A DNA stretch of 21,445 bases, from assembly GCA_035499215.1 (NCBI GenBank), contig DATJZH010000374.1, forward strand, positions 1 through 21,445. The letters are read 5' to 3'. Below, piece by piece: positions 13,946-21,445 of this stretch. Source of the DNA: DATJZH01 sp035499215. Lineage in GTDB: Bacteria > Actinomycetota > Actinomycetes > Streptosporangiales > Streptosporangiaceae. Position 1 is the stretch's first letter, and every line of letters begins with the position of its first letter. Both the position numbers and the translations under genes were made by a program. Under the pieces are notes generated by a model that was not told where the DNA came from, did no database searches, and saw only the letters and a program-made list of their open reading frames with translations.

Positions 13946-14845
13946 TCACCCGCCGCGAACGGCCGCGGGAACGCCCTGGCGCCACCGGGCCAGTACCTCC
14001 TTGGCGAGCTCGCGATACGAGCCTGCCCCGTTGGACATCGGGTCGAAGCGGGTGATGGGCTCTCCGGCAACCGTGGCGTCGGGAAAGCGCACGGTGCGGC
14101 TGATGACCGTGTGGAATACCTTGTCGCCGAAGCCCGCGACCACGCCGCCGAGCACCTCGCGCGTGTGCAGGGTGCGGGAATCGTACATTGTCGCGAGCAG
14201 GCCGTCCAGGGCCAGCTTCGGGCTTATCCTGTTGGACACCTTCTCGATGGTCTCCATCAGCAGCGCGACACCGCGCATTGCAAAGTACTCGCACTCCAGC
14301 GGCACGATCACACCGTCGGCGCAGGCCAGCGCGTTCACGGTGAGGAGGCCGAGGGAAGGCTGGCAGTCGATCAAGATCACGTCGTAATCGGGCACCACCG
14401 GCTGCAGCACCCGACCGAGCACGAACTCCCGCCCGACCTCATGGACGAGCTGGACCTCGGCGCCGGACAGGTCGATGTTGCTGGGGAGCAGGTCCATGCC
14501 CTCGATGCTGGTCCTCATGAGCACTTCGCTGACGGGCAGATTCGGCTGCATCAGCAGGTTGTAGACGGTGGCGTCCAGCTCGTGCGGCTGGATTCCCAGT
14601 CCTACCGAGAGCGCGCCCTGCGGATCGAAGTCGACCAGCAGGACCCGGCGGCCATGCTCGGCCAGCGCAGCGCCCAGGTTGATGGTCGTGGTCGTCTTGC
14701 CGACCCCGCCCTTCTGATTGCAGACAGCCGCGATCCGGGCCGGCCCGTGCACGAGCAGCGGCTCAGGATCGGGAAAGGCCGGCACTGGCCGACCGGTGGG
14801 ACCGAGCACGCCGGGCTGCACCTCCAGCGTTCGGGACGCTGCCAC
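13946..14845 (-). CDS. parA: ParA/Soj-family ATPase
   Basis: 299 residues from a GTG at 14843-14845. This start has GGAGGTGG 6 bases upstream, far better than the longer frame back to 14947. The deviant Walker A is CNQKGGVGKTTTTINLG (42-58), with the signature lysine at 45. Walker A' is LLVDFDPQGALSVGLG. Walker B is VILIDCQPSLGLLT. These mark a ParA/MinD ATPase that dimerises on ATP and binds DNA. No parB gene or parS-like site is adjacent, so this is the second, scpAB-linked ParA-like protein found in actinobacteria (Rv1708 in M. tuberculosis) rather than the origin-proximal ParA. A role in segregation or polar positioning is inferred. Residues 1-35 form a Pro-rich tail. Confidence 0.92.
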   Translation of the reverse strand: MAASRTLEVQPGVLGPTGRPVPAFPDPEPLLVHGPARIAAVCNQKGGVGKTTTTINLGAALAEHGRRVLLVDFDPQGALSVGLGIQPHELDATVYNLLMQPNLPVSEVLMRTSIEGMDLLPSNIDLSGAEVQLVHEVGREFVLGRVLQPVVPDYDVILIDCQPSLGLLTVNALACADGVIVPLECEYFAMRGVALLMETIEKVSNRISPKLALDGLLATMYDSRTLHTREVLGGVVAGFGDKVFHTVISRTVRFPDATVAGEPITRFDPMSNGAGSYRELAKEVLARWRQGVPAAVRGG

Positions 14846-14960
14846 AGTTTGCCACCTCCCCCGGCGGCCGCCGGAATACGTCCGCTGAACCCCGGACTTT
14901 AGGGCCTGCCGGCAGGCACGGCAAGCCGACTCACCGCACGCGGGCACCGTTTAGCTGTTT

Positions 14961-15012
14961 GCGGGGAAATGGCCCAGCGGTTCCCCGCAGCGGCCACGGC
15001 CCGCAGCGGGCC
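14961..15012. terminator. Two hairpins between xerD and parA
   Basis: GCGGGGAA (14961-14968) pairs perfectly with TTCCCCGC (14981-14988) across a 12-base loop. GGCCCG-CAG-CGGGCC (14998-15012) forms a second tight stem 31 bases past the xerD stop. Neither is followed by a T-run on the minus strand. They are candidate actinobacterial-type terminators or folded leader elements for parA. The 198-bp gap (14846-15043) also must hold any promoter for parA; none was recognised. Confidence 0.35.
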
Positions 15013-15043
15013 TGCCCGGACCGGATGGCACTGGGACGGGCAG

Positions 15044-16033
15044 CTAGCCGAGCGCACGGGGATGGGCGGCGGCATACACCTCCCGTAGCTTGTCGACCGT
15101 CACCAGGGTGTAGACCTGGGTCGTGGCCACCGAGGCATGGCCCAGCAGTTCCTGCACGACCCGGACATCGGCGCCGCCGTCGAGCAGGTGGGTCGCGAAA
15201 CAGTGCCGCAAGGTGTGCGGCGAGACGCGCGGCAGCTCCGCCCTCGCCGCGGCGGCCCGCAGCGCCCCCCAGGCACCCTGCCGGGTAAGCCGCCCGCCCC
15301 GCCCGTTGAGGAATACCGCGGGACTGGCCGTGCGCCGCCGCGCCGCCGTGGCCAGTCCCGGCCGGGCCCGGATGAGGTAGGCCTCGAGCGCGGCCCGCGC
15401 ATAGCTGCCGACCGGGACGATCCGCTGTCTGCCGCCCTTGCCCGATAGCCGGACCACCGCGGGTACCGAAGCGGCACGCGCCTGCGCGGTCAGGTCCAGG
15501 TCATCGACGTCCAGGCCGACCGCCTCGGAGATCCGCGCGCCCGTCGCGTAAAGCAGCTCGAGCAGGGCGCGGTCGCGCAGCTGCGCCGGCGTCTGGCCGG
15601 CCGGCGCCGCAACATCCTGGCCCGCCGCCTCATGCCGCGGCCCGGCCCCGGCGGCGGCGAGCAGCCGCTCGACCTCGGGCACCGAGATCGCCCTGGGCAG
15701 CCGCCGCGGCGCCGCTGGCGGCTTGACGAGGCGAGCCGGGTCGGCCGGCGAAAGCCCCTCGGCCAGGGCGAACGCATGCAGGCCGCGTACTGCCACGACC
15801 GCGCGGCCCGCCGAGCTCGCCGCCAGCGGCGGGTGCTCCTGGTCGCCCGCACGAAGGCCTGCCAGGTACTCGGCGACGTCCCGCGTCGTCACCTCGCCGA
15901 TCTCCGACTTGCCCCCGGCGGCCAGCGTGGCCGCGTAACGCTCCAGATCACGCCGGTAGGCCTGCAGCGTGTGTGCCGCCAGCCCGCGCTCGACCGTCGC
16001 ATGATCGAGGTAACGGCGGACGGCACCGGCCAC
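15044..16033 (-). CDS. xerD: Tyrosine recombinase XerD
   Basis: 329 residues. The catalytic set of tyrosine recombinases is complete: Arg167 (ATGARISEAVG), Lys199 (LSGKGGRQR), His273 and Arg276 (SPHTLRHCFATHLLDGGAD), His299 (ELLGHASVATTQVY) and the nucleophile Tyr308. The N-terminal core-binding SAM-like domain covers about 1-95 (VRRYLDHATVERGLAAHTLQ). XerD acts with XerC at dif to resolve chromosome dimers. Position beside the Nudix/pyrG genes identifies it as XerD rather than XerC (compare Rv1701). The start is a GTG at 16031-16033, 5 bases after the ald stop. The open frame continues upstream through ald, but only as a shadow. Residues 130-150 are an Ala/Gln/Pro-rich insertion just before the catalytic domain. 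Confidence 0.95.
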   Translation of the reverse strand: MAGAVRRYLDHATVERGLAAHTLQAYRRDLERYAATLAAGGKSEIGEVTTRDVAEYLAGLRAGDQEHPPLAASSAGRAVVAVRGLHAFALAEGLSPADPARLVKPPAAPRRLPRAISVPEVERLLAAAGAGPRHEAAGQDVAAPAGQTPAQLRDRALLELLYATGARISEAVGLDVDDLDLTAQARAASVPAVVRLSGKGGRQRIVPVGSYARAALEAYLIRARPGLATAARRRTASPAVFLNGRGGRLTRQGAWGALRAAAARAELPRVSPHTLRHCFATHLLDGGADVRVVQELLGHASVATTQVYTLVTVDKLREVYAAAHPRALG

Positions 16034-16038
16034 GCTGG

Positions 16039-17154
16039 TCAGTGGAGCGCTTCCGCCAGCGGCGTCCAGGACAGGCCGTGCGCCTCGGCAACCGGCTGGC
16101 AGGTGATCACTCCCTCGTGCACGTTCAGGCCGGGCGCGAACGACGAGTCGCTCCGCAGCGCCTCGCGCCAGCCGCGGTCCGCGATCTCGACCGCATAGGG
16201 CAGCGTCACGTTGGTCAGCGCGTAGGTCGAGGTGTGCGGGACCGCGCCCGGCATGTTGGCGACGCAGTAGAACACCGAGTTGTGCACCCGGTAGGTCGGC
16301 TCGGCGTGCGTCGTCGGCCGGGAGTCCTCGAAGCAGCCGCCCTGGTCGATGGCGATATCCACGAGCACCGAGCCTGCCTTCATCCGGGAGACCAGCTCGT
16401 TGGAGACCAGCTTGGGCGCCTTGGCGCCGGGGACGAGCACGGCTCCGATGACCAGATCGGCGTCGATGACCGCGCGCTCGATCTCGTAGGCGTTGGACGC
16501 CACTGTCTGGCAGTGGCCCTGGTAGATGGCATCCGCCGACCGGAGCGTGGCGATGTTCTTGTCGATCAGCAGGACCTCCGCCTGCATGCCGAGGGCGATC
16601 GCCGCAGAATTCATCCCGGAGACGCCCGCGCCCAGCACGACGACCTTGGCCGCGTAGACCCCGGAAACGCCGCCCATCAGCACGCCGCGCCCGCCGCCGT
16701 CGCGCTGCAGATGGTGCGCTCCCACCTGCGGCGCCATCCGGCCAGCGACCTCCGACATCGGCGCCAGCAGCGGCAGCGAGCCGTCGGGCAGCTGGACGGT
16801 CTCGTAGGCGATGGCAGTCGTTCCCGACTCCAGCAGCGCGTTGGTGCACCCAGCAGACGCGGCAAGGTGCAGGTAGGTGAACAGGACCTGATCCTTGCGC
16901 AACCGGTGGTACTCCTCGGCGACCGGTTCCTTGACCTTGAGAATCAGGTCACCGGCGTGCCAGACCTCGTCGGCCGTGGGCAGGATCCGCGCGCCAGCGG
17001 CCGCGAAGTCCTCGTCGGGGATCGACGAGCCCGCGCCAGCGTCCTGCTGGACGTAGACCTCGTGGCCGTTCCTGGCGAGCTCGTGCACACCGGCAGGCGT
17101 GATCGCCACACGGTACTCGTGATTCTTGACTTCCCTGGGAACCCCGACCCTCAT
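16039..17154 (-). CDS. ald: L-alanine dehydrogenase
   Basis: 371 residues, the family length. The enzyme interconverts L-alanine with pyruvate and ammonia using NAD+. Known active-site residues are in register with M. tuberculosis Ald: Arg15 (EYRVAITP), Lys75 (ILKVKEP), His96 (TYLHLA) and Asp270 (VDIAIDQGG). The NAD motif is VLGAGVSG (173-180). A conserved YHL-type segment reads GAHHLQRDGGGRGVLMGG here, a Tyr-to-His change in a position near the nucleotide domain. The ATG at 17152-17154 has AAGGA 9 bases upstream. The gene sits in the pyrG-xerD-parA block as in Streptomyces, while mycobacteria keep ald elsewhere. It may be co-transcribed with xerD, whose start is 5 bases downstream. Confidence 0.96.
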   Translation of the reverse strand: MRVGVPREVKNHEYRVAITPAGVHELARNGHEVYVQQDAGAGSSIPDEDFAAAGARILPTADEVWHAGDLILKVKEPVAEEYHRLRKDQVLFTYLHLAASAGCTNALLESGTTAIAYETVQLPDGSLPLLAPMSEVAGRMAPQVGAHHLQRDGGGRGVLMGGVSGVYAAKVVVLGAGVSGMNSAAIALGMQAEVLLIDKNIATLRSADAIYQGHCQTVASNAYEIERAVIDADLVIGAVLVPGAKAPKLVSNELVSRMKAGSVLVDIAIDQGGCFEDSRPTTHAEPTYRVHNSVFYCVANMPGAVPHTSTYALTNVTLPYAVEIADRGWREALRSDSSFAPGLNVHEGVITCQPVAEAHGLSWTPLAEALH

Positions 17155-17240
17155 GACATCCAGTCCTTCCCTGTCCCTCGGCTGTCGGCCTCGTTGCCAG
17201 CCAGCCCGAATCGTGCGCGCCGCGCCGGTCGACCGGATGA

Positions 17241-17873
17241 TCAGCGCTCCGGCGCGTCCGCGCCGCGCAGCGCAGCGAACCCTTCCTTCCGGGCGGCATA
17301 CGCGGACAAGACACCGACAGCGGTAACACCATTGTGCAGGTCACCGGCCAGATATCGGGCCACTGCCGCCTCCAGCGGCACCCAGCCGAGCATCAGCTGC
17401 GCTTCCTCGTGCACTGGAATATATGTTCGCTCCGCCACCGGGACCTCGGACAGGCCGCGAGCCAGGAAAATTCGAACCCGCTCGGTGCTGATGCCCGGCG
17501 AGGTGAAGATGTCGGCGAGCACCCGCCAGTCGTCGGCCCGGTAGCCGGCTTCCTCGAGCAGCTCGCGCTGGCCGGTCAGCAGCAGCGGCTCGCCTGCGAC
17601 GTCGCGCAGGCCGGCCGGAATCTCCCAGAGCAGCCGGCGCACCGGGTGCCGGTACTGCCGGATCATCAGCACCCGGTCAGTTTCGTCCAGCGCGAGCACC
17701 GCGACCGCGCCGGGATGCTCGACGGCTTCCCGCCCGGCGGTCTGGCCGTCGGGCATCCGCACCGTGTCGCGGCGCAGGCGGACGAGTCCGCCGGCGGCGA
17801 GCTGCGCCGACGCGGTGACCGGCCAGCGCTCGACGGCGTCGCTGATCTGGCCGGTTTCGATCGCCTCGCTCAT
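17241..17873 (-). CDS. Nudix hydrolase, ADP-ribose pyrophosphatase type
   Basis: 210 residues. The Nudix box lies at 88-110 (GLRDVAGEPLLLTGQRELLE, then EAGY), with Glu95, Arg103-Glu104 and Glu107-Glu108 for metal binding. The spacing between the first Gly and Glu is one residue longer than the textbook box, as it is in Rv1700, the M. tuberculosis ADP-ribose pyrophosphatase in the same genomic position. IRQYRHPVRRLLWEIPAG before the box is typical of ADP-ribose pyrophosphatases. The expected reaction is ADP-ribose to AMP and ribose 5-phosphate; related nucleoside diphosphate substrates are possible. The ATG at 17871-17873 has GGGAGA about 8 bases upstream. The gaps on either side (86 and 87 bp) hold no recognised signal. 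Confidence 0.93.
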   Translation of the reverse strand: MSEAIETGQISDAVERWPVTASAQLAAGGLVRLRRDTVRMPDGQTAGREAVEHPGAVAVLALDETDRVLMIRQYRHPVRRLLWEIPAGLRDVAGEPLLLTGQRELLEEAGYRADDWRVLADIFTSPGISTERVRIFLARGLSEVPVAERTYIPVHEEAQLMLGWVPLEAAVARYLAGDLHNGVTAVGVLSAYAARKEGFAALRGADAPER

Positions 17874-17960
17874 CCGCAGATCTCCCGCCTGGTCACTTGA
17901 CTTCGTGAGCTCTGCGGCGCAGTGGCCTGCCGCGTGCCGCGCTGCCTGGCACGACCCCGG

Positions 17961-19646
<1,686 letters not shown>

Positions 19647-19750
19647 CGCCAAGGTGAGGCTCCCGTGGTGAGTGCCGGCAGTTATGCCCGCCGGTCCACG
19701 GGCCCTCAGAATATCAGGCGATCCGGCCGTGACGTGCACCGACGGCAGAG

Positions 19751-20695
19751 CTAGCCGACTTTGCCGCCGGGCCCTAAGTCGCTGCGGCCGACGCGGACGC
19801 TTTCCCGTTCGGCCCGGTCCTGCGCCGCTGCGCTATCGCGCTGCTCGCTCGCCTCGCCGAATCTCGCCAGCGCCACCGCGCTGACCACTGCCAGGATGAA
19901 GCCGGCCACGGCCACCCCGGCGAGGCCGCGGCGGGTCTGATCCCCGAGCAGCAGCACCCCCACCACAGCGGGCGGAGCAGTCTCCGCGAGGACCACCGCC
20001 GCGGTCGCCACCGTCACGCTGCCGCCGTCCAATGCGGCCGCGTAGAGCATGAAGGACACGATGCCTGCCGCGGCGAGGGTGTAGGTCGCCGGATCGCGCA
20101 CCAGCTGGTGCGGCGAGAGGCCGGGCAGGATCCGAGCCGAAACGGCGAGCACCGCGTAGCCCAGGCCCGCCACGGCTCCCAGCACCGGCGTACGGGCCGG
20201 ATTCGGCAGCCTGGCCGCCGCCAGCCCGGCAACGGCCACGCCAGCCACGGCCACGATGAGAGCCAGCTGGAAGGTGGCCCCGACACGCGCGGCGCCCTCG
20301 GCGCCGGCCGATGAGCCCAGCAGGCCAACGCCGACCACGACTCCGGTGACAGCGAGCCACTCGCGCCAGGTCAGCGCCACGCGCATCAGCCAGGCGGCGA
20401 AAACGGCCGTTACGGCCAGGTTAGCGGCGATTATCGCCTGGACGGCGAACAGCGGCAGCCGGGAGAGCGCCACCAGCTGGGCCAGGAAGCCGATGAGGTC
20501 GATGAAGAGGCTGGCTACGAAACGCCACTGGCGCAGCATCCTGACGACCAGGCCAGGATCAACACCACCGCCCCCGCCGCCGTCGGCGGGCTGCCGCGAC
20601 CGGTGACCTGCCGAGCGCACCGCCATGGCCTGCATTACGGCGGCCACGCCGTAACAGAACGCCGACACGAGGGCGGCGACCAGGCTCGCCAGCAT
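19751..20695 (-). CDS. DMT-superfamily (EamA/NIPA-like) membrane permease
   Basis: 314 residues with about nine hydrophobic helices: roughly 3-27, 57-77, 80-104, 112-131, 142-161, 170-190, 202-221, 228-252 and 259-282. The two-half layout and Gly/Ala-rich helices suit the drug/metabolite transporter superfamily; QAIIAANLAVTAVFAAWLM is typical. A cytosolic or periplasmic loop carries six glycines in a row (39-44), and the last 35 residues form a charged tail. The substrate cannot be told; export of metabolites or Mg2+ transport (NIPA-like) are the usual family options. The start at 20695 has AGGG 8 bases upstream. It lies 104 bp upstream of pyrG on the same strand and may share a transcript. 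Confidence 0.82.
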   Translation of the reverse strand: MLASLVAALVSAFCYGVAAVMQAMAVRSAGHRSRQPADGGGGGGVDPGLVVRMLRQWRFVASLFIDLIGFLAQLVALSRLPLFAVQAIIAANLAVTAVFAAWLMRVALTWREWLAVTGVVVGVGLLGSSAGAEGAARVGATFQLALIVAVAGVAVAGLAAARLPNPARTPVLGAVAGLGYAVLAVSARILPGLSPHQLVRDPATYTLAAAGIVSFMLYAAALDGGSVTVATAAVVLAETAPPAVVGVLLLGDQTRRGLAGVAVAGFILAVVSAVALARFGEASEQRDSAAAQDRAERESVRVGRSDLGPGGKVG

Positions 20696-20776
20696 ACACT
20701 CGACCCTACGCTGCCGGGCGCCGAGGCGGTCGCCCGACGCCTATCCGGGGCGAATGATGCACTTTCCGGCATGCCC

Positions 20777-20796
20777 GGCCGGCCCGGCGGCCGGCC
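20777..20796 (-). terminator. GC-rich hairpin just after the HAD phosphatase gene
   Basis: GGCCGGCC (20777-20784) and GGCCGGCC (20789-20796) form an 8-bp stem with a 4-base loop. It starts 3 bases past the stop codon of the HAD gene on the minus strand. There is no T-run. It probably limits read-through toward the permease gene or stabilises the transcript 3' end. Confidence 0.5.
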
Positions 20797-20799
20797 CCC

Positions 20800-21408
20800 T
20801 CAGACGGCCGCGGCCAGCAGGCGGAGCACTGCCGCACGAGCCCGCCGCGGTCCGGTGAAGTGCACGGAGGATATCCCCAGGCGGGCGGCTGCCGCGACGT
20901 TGTCTGGCCGGTCATCGATGAAGATCACCTCGTCAGGGCTGGCGCCGAGCCAGTCAAGCGCGAGCGCGAAACAGCGCGGATCCGGCTTGGCTGCGCTCAG
21001 GTGGCAGCTGAACAGCAGATGCTCGAAGCGCCGGGCAAGCGGCAGCGCGCTCACGGCCGCCGCAACGTCGGTCGGTGCGTTCGACAGCAGCGCGAGCCGA
21101 TGTCCCGCGTCGGCCAGTTCCTCGACCAGGGCCACCGTGCCGTCCGCCAGATGCAGCCAGCATTCGCTGTCCAGCCGCACCAGCTCGGAAATGTCGGCGT
21201 CGGTATATTCGCGGCCCAGGCGCATCCCGATCTGCCGCCAGTACCCGCGGGCGTCCAGTTCTGCCAGGTCATAAGCCGGCCGCCAGGACCAGTACAGCTC
21301 GAGCAGCGCCGGAACCTCAGCCCCCGCCGCTGTCGCGAGCGCGGCTACGTCCCGCTCCGGCGGCGGGTCGGAGATAACCCTGCCGTAGTCGAACAGCACC
21401 CAGGTCAT
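20800..21408 (-). CDS. HAD-superfamily hydrolase, subfamily IA (YihX-like)
   Basis: 202 residues. Motif I is LFDYGRVI, with nucleophile Asp7. Motif II is LALLSNAP (Ser109). Motif III is SAAKPDPRCF (Lys141). Motif IV is IFIDDRPDN (Asp165, Asp166). A helical cap lies between residues 15 and 90. The position two after the nucleophile, usually the Asp acid/base of HAD phosphatases, is Gly9, as in the DxG subgroup that includes E. coli YihX, a glucose-1-phosphate phosphatase. A small sugar phosphate or similar phosphoester is the likely substrate; the exact one is unknown. The ATG at 21406-21408 has AGGA 5 bases upstream. Only 37 bases lie beyond it in the window. Confidence 0.88.
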   Translation of the reverse strand: MTWVLFDYGRVISDPPPERDVAALATAAGAEVPALLELYWSWRPAYDLAELDARGYWRQIGMRLGREYTDADISELVRLDSECWLHLADGTVALVEELADAGHRLALLSNAPTDVAAAVSALPLARRFEHLLFSCHLSAAKPDPRCFALALDWLGASPDEVIFIDDRPDNVAAAARLGISSVHFTGPRRARAAVLRLLAAAV

Positions 21409-21445
21409 CGCGGTCCTCTCCGGCCGCCGGACCGCCGGGCCGGCC

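Noticed and set aside
12304..14055. 583-codon plus-strand open frame opposite scpB, scpA and parA
   Set aside because: Same reason: a GC-driven shadow of conserved minus-strand genes without any recognisable protein feature.
14961..15012. Possible dif or attachment site beside xerD
   Set aside because: The dyads are GC-rich hairpins. They lack the AT-rich XerC/XerD arms and 6-8 bp centre of a dif site, and xerD loci do not normally carry dif.
16034..16849. Apparent N-terminal extension of XerD giving a 601-residue fusion
   Set aside because: The extra 272 residues overlap ald out of frame and lack any domain. XerD similarity begins right at the GTG at 16033.
15973..17544. 523-codon plus-strand open frame opposite ald and the Nudix gene
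   Set aside because: Mirror frame of ald. The translation is rich in Arg, Gly, Val, Asp and His, with no motif.

Overview
The window reads as chromosome from a high-GC filamentous actinomycete. GC is very high throughout, GTG starts and 4-bp start/stop overlaps are common, and leucine TTA codons are almost absent. It carries Xre/DUF397 regulator pairs and an RsbW-type ATPase of the sort expanded in Streptomyces, Streptosporangiales and relatives. The sequence alone does not identify a genus. No rRNA, tRNA, CRISPR array, insertion sequence or transposase was seen.

Left part (1-7674) is an accessory region with genes on both strands. In order it holds the 3' end of a MarR-family regulator; a decayed FMN-binding PaiB-type gene; a zinc-independent NADPH:quinone reductase-like MDR enzyme; a secreted trypsin-like serine protease with a TTA codon; and an aldo/keto reductase with a 26-bp imperfect palindrome far upstream. 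Next come two paralogous but diverged Xre(DUF5753)-DUF397 pairs that face each other across a hairpin terminator, then an RsbW-like histidine-kinase-fold ATPase that also contains a TTA codon. The second Xre gene and the ATPase are divergent and share a spacer rich in dyad symmetry. This regulatory cluster is the most interesting part of the window.

Right part (7699-21408) is a run of fourteen genes all on the minus strand. In transcription order: HAD phosphatase, DMT-type permease, pyrG, Nudix hydrolase, ald, xerD, parA-like, scpA, scpB, rluB, aroH, tyrA, cmk, der. This is the conserved actinobacterial pyrG-to-der block. Mycobacterium tuberculosis has pyrG-Nudix-xerD at Rv1699-Rv1701 and parA-scpA-scpB-rluB-cmk-der at Rv1708-Rv1713. 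The block joins CTP synthesis, nucleotide housekeeping, chromosome dimer resolution, chromosome segregation and condensation, ribosome maturation and tyrosine biosynthesis. Several genes are translationally coupled: scpA-scpB-rluB, aroH-tyrA and cmk-der.

Several starts were moved inward from the longest open frame because a good ribosome-binding site or family alignment supports the internal codon. This applies to the AKR, both Xre genes, the ATPase, cmk, tyrA, rluB, parA, xerD and pyrG.
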